A stretch of DNA of 64,000 nt from Arcicella sp. Lineage in GTDB: Bacteria; Bacteroidota; Bacteroidia; Cytophagales; Spirosomataceae. The translations under genes and the position numbers were made by a program. Below, piece by piece: positions 19,013 through 28,356 of the stretch; position 1 is the stretch's first letter, and every line of letters starts with the position of its first letter. Under the pieces are notes generated by a model, which was given only the letters and a program-made list of their open reading frames with translations, made no database searches and had not been told where the DNA came from. The stretch lies in assembly GCA_025454855.1 (NCBI GenBank), contig JALONS010000014.1:1-64000 (forward strand), given 5' to 3'.

Positions 19013-19852
19013 CTACACAATTACATTATCAATCAACCGTGTTTTGCCCATAAATGCCGCAATACACAAAGCCGTTTTACCCTCAGAAAGTTCATTAATA
19101 GGTTGTAAAGTGTCGAAATTTGATATTTCAAAATACTCCAACGCTATTGCTGGAATCTCTGAAAGATAATTTTGTACCGCTACTTTTACCGCTTCTCCTG
19201 ATGTTCCTTCTTGTAATAATTGACTCGCTTTTTGTAATGCTTTGTAAATATGAGGAGCTAAAGCCCGTTGCTCGGGGCTGAGGTTTCGGTTGCGTGAAGA
19301 CATCGCCAAACCGTCCGTTTCTCTTAGGGTAGGACAAATGTTTAACTTCAATGAAAAACTCAAATCTTTCACTAAGCGATTAATTACGGCACATTGCTGT
19401 AAATCTTTTTGTCCGAAATACGCACCATCTGGTTGTACGATGTTAAATAATTTGGATACCACAATACCTACTCCGTTGAAATGCCCTGGGCGAAATGTAC
19501 CTTCCATAACTCGTTCCAAATCACCAAAGTCAAATTTTAGATTAGGTAGTTGCGGATATATTTCTTCTACGGTAGGAGCAAAAACGACATCACAACCCGC
19601 CGAGGTTAACATTTCGCAGTCAGATTCTAAAGTGCGGGGATATACCGCCAAGTCGTGAGCATTATTAAACTGAGTGGGATTCACAAAAATGCTACAAACA
19701 GTTACTTGGTTTTCATTCTTAGAAGCCTCTATTAATGATAAATGCCCTTGATGTAATGCTCCCATCGTGGGTACGAGTCCAACGGATTTACCTTCGAGAC
19801 GGCTTAGTTTTAGAAAATTTTGTAAAGTTTGGATGCTATGAAATATCTGCAT
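19013..19852 (-). CDS. panC: Pantothenate synthetase
   Basis: A 279-residue ATP-dependent ligase that joins pantoate to beta-alanine. The signature VPTMGALHQGHLSLI (about 25-39) contains the HxGH nucleotide site. FNGVGIVVSKLFNIVQPD, YFGQKDLQQC and the KMSKS-like region MSSRNRNLS follow. The start MQIFHSIQTLQ was chosen; seven additional upstream codons are open but atypical. It is divergent from the starch-synthase-like gene across about 300 bases, an arrangement I recall as common in Bacteroidota. Confidence 0.95.
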   Translation of the reverse strand: MQIFHSIQTLQNFLKLSRLEGKSVGLVPTMGALHQGHLSLIEASKNENQVTVCSIFVNPTQFNNAHDLAVYPRTLESDCEMLTSAGCDVVFAPTVEEIYPQLPNLKFDFGDLERVMEGTFRPGHFNGVGIVVSKLFNIVQPDGAYFGQKDLQQCAVINRLVKDLSFSLKLNICPTLRETDGLAMSSRNRNLSPEQRALAPHIYKALQKASQLLQEGTSGEAVKVAVQNYLSEIPAIALEYFEISNFDTLQPINELSEGKTALCIAAFMGKTRLIDNVIV

Positions 19853-19931
19853 GAATCTGAGAAAGAATGACAAGAAAGAATCCGTAAAAGTAGAAAATAG
19901 ACTGCATCTTACGAATCAACAACTAAATTTA

Positions 19932-19964
19932 TTGTGGAAATTCCGTATTTTTTTTATATTTTTG
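19932..19964 (+). promoter_or_regulatory. Possible Bacteroidota-type promoter
   Basis: TTG at 19932-19934 and TATTTTTG (TAnnTTTG) at 19957-19964 are separated by 22 bases, slightly more than the usual spacing. It would drive the rightward genes with a leader of roughly 185 bases. Nothing else was recognised in the 304-base spacer between panC and the next gene. Confidence 0.35.
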
Positions 19965-20156
19965 CATAATTTTTTACTCAAATTTCTTTGCTCTGTTATT
20001 ATCAACAAGCCTCTTTCATTATTTAAAGTTATTTTATTGAAAAATGATTTAGCCCAAATTGATAATGGAAGATGTAATTCCGAGATTGTACGCTTGGATT
20101 GATGATAAACTACTTAACACTTTTTAACAGCTACAAAGCTCCTAACTACGACAACA

Positions 20157-20966
20157 ATGTCTAAATTGCGTATCCTTTACGTTGCCAGTGAAGTTGCCCC
20201 ATTTCTTTCTACGACTCAAGTCGCTGATTTTATCAGAAAATTACCATCTGCTATGCAAGATAAGGGTTTCGATATCAGGATTTTAGTGCCACGATTTGGT
20301 TTAATTAATGAACGTAAAAATCGTCTTCACGAAGTAGTCAGATTATCAGGTTTTACGGTTCCCGTTGGGGATTCAGATATGCCCGTTACCATCAAAGTTG
20401 CTTCATTACCTTTGGCAAGGTTGCAGGTTTATTTTATTGATAACGAAGACTATTTCCAACGAAAGTACGTTTTCACTGACAAAGAAAGTAAGTTTTATGA
20501 AGATAACGACGAAAGAGCTATCTTTTTTTGTAAAGGAGCTTTAGAAACCGTTAAAAAATTAGGTTGGTCGCCTGATATAGTACATTGTAGTGATTGGATG
20601 ACGGCATTAATTCCACTCTATCTGAAAACAACCTATAAAAACGACCCAATTTTTAAAGATTCAAAATCTGTATTTTCAGTATTTGATAATGGTTTCAGTC
20701 ATAAATTCCCATTCGAGGGTTTTTATGAAAAAGTAAAAATGACCCATGTGGATGATGAAATGTTGGGCAGTTTATCTTCGGCAGATTATGACGGATTTGT
20801 AAAAATTGGCATTGAGTATTCCGACATCGTCATTACCACTGAAGAAGAAATTACAGAGAAATTTAACACTATTTTTAATGAATTACCTGACAAAAAATTT
20901 GAGTACGTTTCAGAAACAAACATTGACGGTTTTTATGACCTCTACACTGAATTGGCGGGTGAATAA
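20157..20966 (+). CDS. Starch/glycogen-synthase-like protein, N-terminal (GT5) domain only
   Basis: A 269-residue protein matching only the N-terminal Rossmann half of GT5 glycogen synthases. It has ILYVASEVAPF, a DNGFSHKFPFEG segment in place of the usual HN(I/L) stretch, and SPDIVHCSDWMTALIPLYL. The typical KTGGLAD loop that contacts ADP-glucose is replaced by LSTTQVADF, and the C-terminal GT1 domain with its catalytic ExFG region is missing. It is therefore unlikely to be an active synthase. It begins a rightward pair with the DUF4270 lipoprotein, which overlaps it by 32 bases. Confidence 0.8.
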   Translation: MSKLRILYVASEVAPFLSTTQVADFIRKLPSAMQDKGFDIRILVPRFGLINERKNRLHEVVRLSGFTVPVGDSDMPVTIKVASLPLARLQVYFIDNEDYFQRKYVFTDKESKFYEDNDERAIFFCKGALETVKKLGWSPDIVHCSDWMTALIPLYLKTTYKNDPIFKDSKSVFSVFDNGFSHKFPFEGFYEKVKMTHVDDEMLGSLSSADYDGFVKIGIEYSDIVITTEEEITEKFNTIFNELPDKKFEYVSETNIDGFYDLYTELAGE

Positions 20967-22449
20967 AAGCCTATTGATGGCTTCTGTTCTGGGAATTTGT
21001 TCGTTACTAATGGCTTGCGAAGACCCACAGGAAATTGGCTCAGAGGTTTTTGTACAAGATATTGGGGTTCTTTATACGGACACTCTTACTGTTAGTACTT
21101 CCACCCTACTGATGGATTCTATTGCTACCAATAACACAGACAACCTTCTGGTGGGTAGATATACCGACCCAACTTTCGGTGAAGTTGATGCGAGTGCATA
21201 CTTTCATATAGTAAACCAAGATACCTTATTTTCGAGTGTAGATACTGCGGGCAGAAAGGATGTGCAATGGGTGCGTTTCCCGAGCAAAGTGGATTCTATT
21301 CGTTTTATTTTGCCTTATACCTTGTACCATGGTGATACTTTGCAGCGTCAGACTTTCAAAGTTCATCAATTAGCCGATAATGCTCTGTTGGATGCTTCTG
21401 CTACGTATTACAGCAATAGTCCTGCCCCAGTTTTAAAATCAAATTTATTAGGACAAGCTCAAAATGTAAGGATAAGACCCGTCCGAAATAAAAATATTCT
21501 ATCGGGGAATGGTAAATTCGATACCTTGAGAATTCCGATTACAGACCCTGCTTTTATTAGCTTTATTGCTTCGCAACGAGATGCAAAAGTGAAAGATGAC
21601 GTATTGATAGGTACAGGATTCAGGAATAGAATCAGAGGCTTGGCTCTTACCTCTGAAAGTAACAAAAATGCTGCTATTTTAGGCTTTTCGGCTGATTTTT
21701 CGGTGGTAAGAATTTACTACAATTATAGATATACCTATATGCTCAGAAATAAGGCTAATACCGCTGATAGTATTAGAACAACGGTAGATACTACGAAATT
21801 TAACGAGTTGTATATCGGATTTTACAATCGAGGAGCCAATGGTGTGAGAGGTACACCCGTAAACGCCCGTTTTAATAAATTAACTTCTTCTCGGACAGGG
21901 GATTACAGTAAATTGATAAATGCTGGGAATATTCTCCCGAGTGCTTCAACTAAAAACGAAGTAGCCTTACAATCAAGTACTGGGTTGGGAGTAAAAGTGA
22001 ACTTCCCAACTTTACTGAAGTTAAAAGAACGTAAAGATATTGCCATCAACAAAGGTGAGTTGGTATTAGAACCAAACAATAGCAATGCTTCTCTGGCTTT
22101 GCCCCAAGACTTGGTTTTGATAGAGATGAACAATACAAATCGTCCATTGAGAACCACTACTACTGGAGATGGAAATCTATTATACATTGGTGGTGAAAAT
22201 TATAATGCAGCTTACACCTCTAAAACCAATGATTATACCTTTAATGTAACCAGTGCGTTACAGAATATCCTTTCTGGTAGAAACAAAACTAATGGATGGG
22301 TATTAGCCCCCAATGTATTTGCTACGAATGCCAATGGTCAGAGGGTGTTAGTGTCAGGAAAGAATATAGTAGGTACCAATGTGGATAGAGCAGTGTTTAA
22401 GAGTAGTAATATAAAGTTGAAAATATATTATACCTACGTTAGTAAATAA
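20935..22449 (+). CDS. DUF4270 family lipoprotein
   Basis: A 504-residue outer-surface or periplasmic lipoprotein of the Bacteroidota DUF4270 family. The start at 20935 gives MTSTLNWRVNKSLLMASVLG followed by a lipobox ending in Cys (LLMAC). The longer open frame is out of phase inside the preceding gene and was rejected. The mature part is rich in Asn, Thr and Ser, with segments such as NLLVGRYTDPTFGEVDASAY near the N-terminus that recur in the family. Function is unknown. Overlap with the upstream gene implies translational coupling. A perfect 13-bp hairpin terminator follows at 22541. Confidence 0.82.
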   Translation: MTSTLNWRVNKSLLMASVLGICSLLMACEDPQEIGSEVFVQDIGVLYTDTLTVSTSTLLMDSIATNNTDNLLVGRYTDPTFGEVDASAYFHIVNQDTLFSSVDTAGRKDVQWVRFPSKVDSIRFILPYTLYHGDTLQRQTFKVHQLADNALLDASATYYSNSPAPVLKSNLLGQAQNVRIRPVRNKNILSGNGKFDTLRIPITDPAFISFIASQRDAKVKDDVLIGTGFRNRIRGLALTSESNKNAAILGFSADFSVVRIYYNYRYTYMLRNKANTADSIRTTVDTTKFNELYIGFYNRGANGVRGTPVNARFNKLTSSRTGDYSKLINAGNILPSASTKNEVALQSSTGLGVKVNFPTLLKLKERKDIAINKGELVLEPNNSNASLALPQDLVLIEMNNTNRPLRTTTTGDGNLLYIGGENYNAAYTSKTNDYTFNVTSALQNILSGRNKTNGWVLAPNVFATNANGQRVLVSGKNIVGTNVDRAVFKSSNIKLKIYYTYVSK

Positions 22450-22540
22450 TTTAGCAAATCCAAGTAGTTGATTAACAATTAGTTGTGTATTTTAAGTTGC
22501 TTGATTTTTTTATATAAAATCACATTAATAAATTATTCTG

Positions 22541-22580
22541 AAGCGGAGAATTCATAATCTGAATTCTCCGCTTTATTTTT
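22541..22580 (+). terminator. Terminator after the DUF4270 gene
   Basis: AAGCGGAGAATTC and GAATTCTCCGCTT form a perfect 13-bp stem with a 7-base loop and a T-rich tail. The rest of the 287-base spacer to glmS holds nothing else I can name. Confidence 0.9.
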
Positions 22581-22736
22581 GTGGCAATATATTACTGACT
22601 TTTTGAAGTTGTACAGTTTCAAAATTGAAGATGTTGAAAGTAGAGAAGATTAAATATCAATGGTATTACCTAATCTTTTCTATCACTCAACGCACATAAC
22701 TTTGATGAACTTATAGCTTCTATAACTTTAAAATAA

Positions 22737-24572
22737 ATGTGTGGAATTGTAGCTTATGTTGGGCATAGAGAAGCCTATCCTTTAATCATCAAAGGGTTAA
22801 AACGTTTAGAGTATCGTGGATATGATAGTGCAGGAGTTGCTTTATTAAATGGTGGGCTAAATGTTTACAAGAAAAAAGGTAAAGTAAAAGACCTTGAAGA
22901 AACCCTAAAAGGAGAAGATTTATCAAGTACCATCGGTATTGGGCATACTCGTTGGGCTACCCATGGTGAACCCAATGACCGTAATGCTCACCCGCATTAT
23001 TCAGCCAGTGAGCGTTTGGCGATTATTCACAATGGAATTATTGAAAATTATGATTCCATCAAGAAGAATTTAATTAAGAAAGGGCATATTTTTCATTCTG
23101 ATACTGATTCCGAAGTTTTTATCCATTTTATTGAGGATATTCAAAAAAATACGGGATGTTTATTAGAAGAAGCGGTACGTTTGGCGATGAAAGAAGTGGT
23201 AGGAGCGTATGCCATTGTGGTAATGGATACTGCCGACTCATCACAGTTGATTGCAGCTCGTAAGGGTTCTCCATTAGTGATTGGGGTAGGAGAGGGCGAG
23301 TTCTTCTTTGCTTCTGATGCTACGCCCATCATAGAATATACCAATGAAGTAATTTATTTGAATGATTACGAGTTGGCAGTAGTGCGTAGTGGAGAATTAA
23401 CCGTAAAAAATGTAGATAACATTCTGCAATCACCTTATATTCAAACGCTTGAACTTGAATTGGAGGCGATTGAAAAAGGAGGTTTTGAACATTTCATGTT
23501 GAAAGAAATCTATGAACAACCTCGCTCAGTGGCTGATTGTATGCGTGGACGTGTTAATGCTGACAGCGGTCATCTTATCTTGGGCGGTCTAAGAGATTAT
23601 ATTGATAAATTAGCTAAAACCAAGCGTATCGTAATTGTAGCTTGTGGTACATCTTGGCACGCAGGTTTAGTAGCGGAATATATATTTGAAGAATTAGCCC
23701 GAATTAACGTAGAAGTAGAATACGCTTCTGAGTTCAGATACCGCAACCCAATCATTAAAGAAGGAGATTTTGTGATTGCCATTTCACAATCTGGTGAAAC
23801 GGCTGATACATTAGCTGCCATTGAATTAGCGAAATCTAAAGGAGCAACCATCATTGGAGTTTGCAATGTGGTTGGTTCATCAATACCAAGAGCTACGCAC
23901 GCAGGGGCATACACGCACGCAGGTCCTGAAATTGGTGTAGCTTCTACCAAAGCCTTTACCGCTCAAGTAACGGTATTGGCATTGATGGCTATTTCGGTAG
24001 CTCGTAAAAAAGGTACTTTACACGAAGATACCTTCAGAAGACTATTGTTTGAATTAGAGCGTATTCCTGCTAAAATTGAGAAGGTTTTGCAAACCGATGA
24101 GAAAATCAAAGTGATTGCAGAACAATTTAAAGATGCTCGAAATTTTATCTATTTAGGGCGTGGATACAATTTTCCAGTGGCTTTAGAAGGAGCATTGAAA
24201 CTGAAAGAAATTTCCTACATTCATGCCGAGGGCTATCCTGCCGCTGAAATGAAGCATGGTCCAATTGCCCTGATTGATGAAGAAATGCCCGTAGTATTTA
24301 TAGCGACGAAGGATAGTTCTTACGAAAAAGTGGTTTCTAATATTCAGGAAGTGAAGGCTCGGAAAGGGAAAGTAATTGCTATTGTAACCGAAGGAGATAA
24401 ACTTATTCCAACGATGGCAGATTATACCATTGAAATCCCTGCGGCACATGATGCACTCATTCCGTTATTGGCTACAATTCCTTTACAATTATTATCTTAT
24501 CACATTGCTGTAATGCGTGGATGTAATGTGGACCAGCCCAGAAATTTGGCAAAATCAGTTACAGTGGAATAA
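22737..24572 (+). CDS. glmS: Glutamine--fructose-6-phosphate aminotransferase (isomerizing)
   Basis: A 611-residue enzyme that makes glucosamine 6-phosphate, the first step to UDP-GlcNAc for peptidoglycan and LPS. The N-terminal nucleophile Cys2 is in MCGIVAYVG, and the glutaminase domain includes GIGHTRWATHGEP. Two SIS sugar-isomerase domains follow (about 285-430 and 455-600), with SQSGETADT and the C-terminal DQPRNLAKSVTVE typical of GlmS. Length is normal. No glmS ribozyme was seen upstream, as expected outside Gram-positives. A terminator follows at 24748. Confidence 0.97.
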   Translation: MCGIVAYVGHREAYPLIIKGLKRLEYRGYDSAGVALLNGGLNVYKKKGKVKDLEETLKGEDLSSTIGIGHTRWATHGEPNDRNAHPHYSASERLAIIHNGIIENYDSIKKNLIKKGHIFHSDTDSEVFIHFIEDIQKNTGCLLEEAVRLAMKEVVGAYAIVVMDTADSSQLIAARKGSPLVIGVGEGEFFFASDATPIIEYTNEVIYLNDYELAVVRSGELTVKNVDNILQSPYIQTLELELEAIEKGGFEHFMLKEIYEQPRSVADCMRGRVNADSGHLILGGLRDYIDKLAKTKRIVIVACGTSWHAGLVAEYIFEELARINVEVEYASEFRYRNPIIKEGDFVIAISQSGETADTLAAIELAKSKGATIIGVCNVVGSSIPRATHAGAYTHAGPEIGVASTKAFTAQVTVLALMAISVARKKGTLHEDTFRRLLFELERIPAKIEKVLQTDEKIKVIAEQFKDARNFIYLGRGYNFPVALEGALKLKEISYIHAEGYPAAEMKHGPIALIDEEMPVVFIATKDSSYEKVVSNIQEVKARKGKVIAIVTEGDKLIPTMADYTIEIPAAHDALIPLLATIPLQLLSYHIAVMRGCNVDQPRNLAKSVTVE

Positions 24573-24728
24573 GAGAGATTGCGGATTGGATTTTCGACTT
24601 TATTATTACAATTGATAGTAATGTATGATTAATCCAGTATTGAAGTTTAGATTTTGATAGATGTTATTAGTCCTCTAATCTGAAATTTAAAATTTTCAAT
24701 CCGAAATCAACAATCAAATACCCCAAAT
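24573..24728. repeat. Iterated-word palindrome downstream of glmS
   Basis: GAGATTGCGGATTGGATTTTCG (about 24576-24597) is mirrored by AATCCGAAATCAACAATC near 24690-24707 and further ATC-AAA words up to 24728. Inverted similarity is imperfect. Confidence 0.45.
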
Positions 24729-24747
24729 CAAAATAACCGTTTACTCA

Positions 24748-24784
24748 AAGTCTGCTAAAAAATACGTTTTTAGCAGACTTTTTC
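24748..24784 (+). terminator. Terminator of glmS
   Basis: AAGTCTGCTAAAAA and TTTTTAGCAGACTT pair perfectly over 14 bases with a 5-base loop, then T's. Confidence 0.88.
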
Positions 24785-24820
24785 GTTATCTTCGTGATAA
24801 TCAATATTTTGCCTAAGTAT

Positions 24821-25717
24821 ATGAAGCGGTTGTTAATAACTGCATATTTCCTTACCGTATTTTGCTTCACGTCTAACGCCCAAAATTACGCCGACTCTCT
24901 GATGCTAACGTATGTCAGATGGGTTACTATCGACTTGGGTTCAGGTCTTCTTTGGAAAAGTTACCATTTTAATCAAAAAGAACTTTTTGCGTCTAATCAA
25001 TACATTAATATTCTTCAAACGAAGTTAGATAATAAAAATCTAAAGTTTGCTTTTGGCTCAGCAGATGCCTATGTACCCGAAGGAGATACGTTACGTAAGT
25101 TGAAGCCAACCAGTTTGTTAGCTTTTGAAAACTATGCTTTAGGAGCGGTAAACGGAGGTTTTTTTAATACTAAGAAGGGAGGTTCGGTAGATTTTATTAA
25201 AATCAATAAGAAAATATTAGATTCTGCTTCTTATTTGCCCAATAAGATGATTCCTGAGCATAGCATGGCAGCTATTACCATTGATAATGATGAATTGCAG
25301 ATTATAAAAGGAGGCACAAGGCTGTATTGGGAAAAATCTTTACCTCAAAGTAACGTTTTGGTTACAGGACCTTTGTTGATATACAATAACGAAGAGCAGG
25401 AATTACGAGTGAATGCCTTCAACAATAACCGTCATCCACGCACTTGTGCTTGCGTTACGAATAATAATGAATTGTTATTAATCACCGTTGATGGACGAAA
25501 TGCCATGGCTCAGGGGATGAATTTACACGAATTGACTTTCTTAACGAAGATGCTCAATTGTAAAGATGCGATTAATTTAGATGGTGGAGGCTCAACAACC
25601 ATGTACATCAAAGGACAACCCGAAGAAGGAATCGTAAACTACCCCTGTGATAATAAACAATTTGACCATCAAGGAGAGCGGGCGGTTAGTAATGTGGTGA
25701 TGATTTTAAAGAAATAA
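24821..25717 (+). CDS. Secreted phosphodiester glycosidase (NAGPA domain)
   Basis: A 298-residue exported protein. The start MKRLLITAYFLTVFCFTSNAQ is a clean signal peptide; nine more codons are open upstream. The body matches the NAGPA (phosphodiester glycosidase) domain: VNGGFFNTKKGG (near 110), TCACVTNNNELLLITVDGR, and the end motif AINLDGGGSTTMYIKG, with VSNVVMI at the C-terminus. Such domains cleave sugar phosphodiesters, for example in capsular or teichoic-type polymers; the bacterial substrate is uncertain. It is convergent with the SusCD operon's accessory lipoprotein. Confidence 0.88.
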   Translation: MKRLLITAYFLTVFCFTSNAQNYADSLMLTYVRWVTIDLGSGLLWKSYHFNQKELFASNQYINILQTKLDNKNLKFAFGSADAYVPEGDTLRKLKPTSLLAFENYALGAVNGGFFNTKKGGSVDFIKINKKILDSASYLPNKMIPEHSMAAITIDNDELQIIKGGTRLYWEKSLPQSNVLVTGPLLIYNNEEQELRVNAFNNNRHPRTCACVTNNNELLLITVDGRNAMAQGMNLHELTFLTKMLNCKDAINLDGGGSTTMYIKGQPEEGIVNYPCDNKQFDHQGERAVSNVVMILKK

Positions 25718-25736
25718 TCTCGTATGAAAATTCATA

Positions 25737-25789
25737 AGCCTTTGAGTGAAGGGAAACCATTACTATAGTTTTCCTATCACTCAAAGGCT
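25737..25789. terminator. Bidirectional terminator
   Basis: AGCCTTTGAGTGA (25737-25749) and TCACTCAAAGGCT (25777-25789) pair perfectly, with GGAAAAC-type pairing continuing inward. It lies between two convergent genes. Confidence 0.75.
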
Positions 25790-25802
25790 GTTTGAACTTT
25801 CT

Positions 25803-26576
25803 TTATCGATTAGCGTAATTTGTTAATCTCTCTGGAGCAAATCCTGTACGTCCGTAAGTGTAAAAAGTATAAACTCTACGGCTTACAGGAGCGAAACCAT
25901 TGAAACTGTACAAGATTTTAGTTGTACCAGCATCCATCACATCCAACGTATCGTTGATATTAGAAATAGGTATTTCGGTGAATTCAGAGATACTTCTGTA
26001 AGTCAAATTAGTTACTAATTTTCTTCTCTCTCTTCTGGAAAAAACATCAACGGGTTTGGGCGTTGCTGATACTACGATATTGGCAAAACGAGCTGCATAA
26101 AAATTTTCTTTGGGGGCAATTATTTTGTCTTCTACCAACCACAAAGATTGTCTGGGCGATTCTCCAATCATAAACATCGTATAATATTTACCTGCCTCCA
26201 TCGTCATCTGAGCAGTAAAAGCGGTATCACCTCTTACAGGTTTTCCGTAGTCGTTGCCAACTCGTCTATCCAATAAAAAATTAAACGCTGACGCTCCCGT
26301 TTTCAGAGAAGCATACGTAGCAGGACCGGGCCAAGAACCTGGCGATGACAACGCATTGCCATTGAGTTTGGCAGTATTTTGATAAATATAAAAACGAGTT
26401 ACTCCTACCCCCGGTGCTCCCGCAGGAACGTTAGAGGTATAAGCATTCACTACTTTTAAATTAGCATTATTGGGGTCGGCAAAAGCCCATTGCTGATTCG
26501 CCTCAATGAGATTTTTTTCACAGGCGAAAAGCCCCATAAAAAGAAGTGTTAAAGTGAAAATTGATATATATTTCAT
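25803..26576 (-). CDS. DUF4397-like surface lipoprotein of the SusCD operon
   Basis: A 257-residue lipoprotein. The start MKYISIFTLTLLFMGLFAC gives a lipobox Cys at 19; 21 extra upstream codons were rejected. The body (ANLKVVNAYTSN, then beta-rich segments and GKYYTMFMIGE) resembles DUF4397 domains, which are beta-sandwich modules found in cell-surface proteins. It is the last gene of the SusC-SusD-SusC-SusD run, 114 bases after the second SusD. It may be an accessory surface glycan-binding protein; that role is inferred from position only. Confidence 0.65.
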   Translation of the reverse strand: MKYISIFTLTLLFMGLFACEKNLIEANQQWAFADPNNANLKVVNAYTSNVPAGAPGVGVTRFYIYQNTAKLNGNALSSPGSWPGPATYASLKTGASAFNFLLDRRVGNDYGKPVRGDTAFTAQMTMEAGKYYTMFMIGESPRQSLWLVEDKIIAPKENFYAARFANIVVSATPKPVDVFSRRERRKLVTNLTYRSISEFTEIPISNINDTLDVMDAGTTKILYSFNGFAPVSRRVYTFYTYGRTGFAPERLTNYANR

Positions 26577-26690
26577 CTGGTTGTAAGTTTTAATTTTATG
26601 AATCGTATCAGATGGAACCCCCATTATTTTGAGTGTCAAAATCTTTAGGCTGGACGTTTCATGTGATACGTATCGGTTTTGATAAAAACT

Positions 26691-28235
26691 TTAATTTTTC
26701 AAGGCAAAAAAAGTAGGGATAGTGTGATAATCCGCATCTAATCCTTTCACCTTTCGGAGTGCCTCTACATTCCATAAATATTCCGAATTGTATCGTGGAC
26801 GAACCCGATAAACGTTTTTGTTTAGATTATCAGGATAAAAAGTAGTAAACGTCCACGTTGGGAAAACGTCTGGGCTGTACTGATAGCGTCTTAAATCAAC
26901 CCAAGTTTCTTCAAAACCATGTCCCCAAAGAGCGATATATTTTTGTACCATAATATCTTTAATGGTTATATCGGCGGCTGTTTTGGGACTCACCGCAGCG
27001 ATGTAAGCATCAACTTCTGCTGGTGTGAATGCTTTATAACCCGTGAAGTTTTTGGTGAACATATCAAAATTAGCTCTAATGCCCGCTCTGAATGCTTCCA
27101 ACGCCATCGTCTTGTCTCCTTTAATGAAGGCGGCCTCCGCTTTGATGAACTGCATTTCCGAAAGTGTCATGATTGGAAACGGTGCATTATTCTTGAAATA
27201 ACTACGAGCGTTGGCATCAGCACCACCCGCAGGGGCAACTGTGGCTACAAAACCAAAGAAATTATACGTTCTACGGTTGGCTGGGAGGGTGGTAGCTTCT
27301 CCTGCATTTACAGTGAGTCCTCTGAATACTCCATCAGTACTTGGAATGAATAGATAGGCTAAACGAGGGTCTCTGACATTGGGATATATCGTACCGTCTA
27401 ATAAGCGAATGAAAAAATCACAAGGGCGATAAGCTCCCATATTATTACGACGTGGTCCATAAAAATTAGCATCGTCAGCCGCTGCTGGTCCATTATTAAA
27501 TTTCACGAAGGCATCATCATCTACCGTAGTCATGGCGGCATTCACATTTTTGATTACTTCGTCTGGTTTATAGTTTCCTTTCAGTGAATAACGGTGTAAT
27601 AATTTAGCTCTGACACCGCTCACAAACTTTTTCCATTTGGTGATATTGCCATCATAAAACCATTTATCGGCAGCAATAAAATCAGGGGATACTTGTTTAG
27701 ACGCTAATCTATTAAAGAAAATATCTGCCGAGTCACAGTGCATAGCTACACGGGTGTATACATCCTCTTGTGGGTCATATTCAAACGTAAGGCGACCTGT
27801 GTCAAATGCCTGTCTTAAAATAACATCGCCGTGATAATCAGTAAGTTGTAGCCAGCTCAAAGCAAAAAGGGCATGACCTACCCCGATGTATTCATCCTTA
27901 CCTTCTTTTCGGGCATCACGCATCATATTGATAACATTTTGCCCTAAATTCCAGTAATGAGTACGCCATTTTTCACCCGCATTATCAGAGTTTGGGTCAT
28001 AACCTTGTCTATCCCACGAGCCACCTGCGGTAGTGATAGTCCAGTTTTGAACGTAACGCCCCAAGAAACGAGAGTCAAATTGAATACCACGAGCCACATT
28101 AGCATATAAAGCTGGTAGGGCTTCGGCGGGTGTAACTTCCGTAGGAAGATTAGGATTTTTAAAGGCTTCGTCGATGTAGTTTGTACAAGACATCATTCCG
28201 AAGGTCAGTATGAGTAAGATATATATTTTTTTCAT
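26691..28235 (-). CDS. SusD/RagB-family nutrient-binding outer-membrane lipoprotein (second pair)
   Basis: A 514-residue lipoprotein (MKKIYILLILTFGMMSC, Cys at 17) of the SusD-like_2 type. It has the N-terminal NPNLPTEVTPAEALP segment, helix-rich TPR-like regions, PFPIMTLSEMQFIKAEA near residue 355, and a C-terminal WGHGFEETWVDLRRY. SusD proteins cap the SusC porin and capture oligosaccharides or peptides at the cell surface. It directly follows its SusC partner (121 bases). Confidence 0.93.
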   Translation of the reverse strand: MKKIYILLILTFGMMSCTNYIDEAFKNPNLPTEVTPAEALPALYANVARGIQFDSRFLGRYVQNWTITTAGGSWDRQGYDPNSDNAGEKWRTHYWNLGQNVINMMRDARKEGKDEYIGVGHALFALSWLQLTDYHGDVILRQAFDTGRLTFEYDPQEDVYTRVAMHCDSADIFFNRLASKQVSPDFIAADKWFYDGNITKWKKFVSGVRAKLLHRYSLKGNYKPDEVIKNVNAAMTTVDDDAFVKFNNGPAAADDANFYGPRRNNMGAYRPCDFFIRLLDGTIYPNVRDPRLAYLFIPSTDGVFRGLTVNAGEATTLPANRRTYNFFGFVATVAPAGGADANARSYFKNNAPFPIMTLSEMQFIKAEAAFIKGDKTMALEAFRAGIRANFDMFTKNFTGYKAFTPAEVDAYIAAVSPKTAADITIKDIMVQKYIALWGHGFEETWVDLRRYQYSPDVFPTWTFTTFYPDNLNKNVYRVRPRYNSEYLWNVEALRKVKGLDADYHTIPTFFALKN

Positions 28236-28356
28236 TGTTTTCCTTTTGGTTATAAGTAAACGCTATGATTTAAAATATTACCATTGATTAATTTTTTGAT
28301 AACCAACAGTTTAAATCAACAATGCTTACTTATGTTGTCAGATAACTATTCTCTTC

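Noticed and set aside
19851-20102. An 83-residue rightward frame between panC and the starch-synthase-like gene
   Set aside because: It overlaps the panC start, has an odd composition and covers the likely promoter. No family features were seen.
20065-20127. A 20-residue frame beginning MEDVIPRLYAWID just before the starch-synthase-like gene
   Set aside because: Too short to support, and nothing recognisable; it could be chance.
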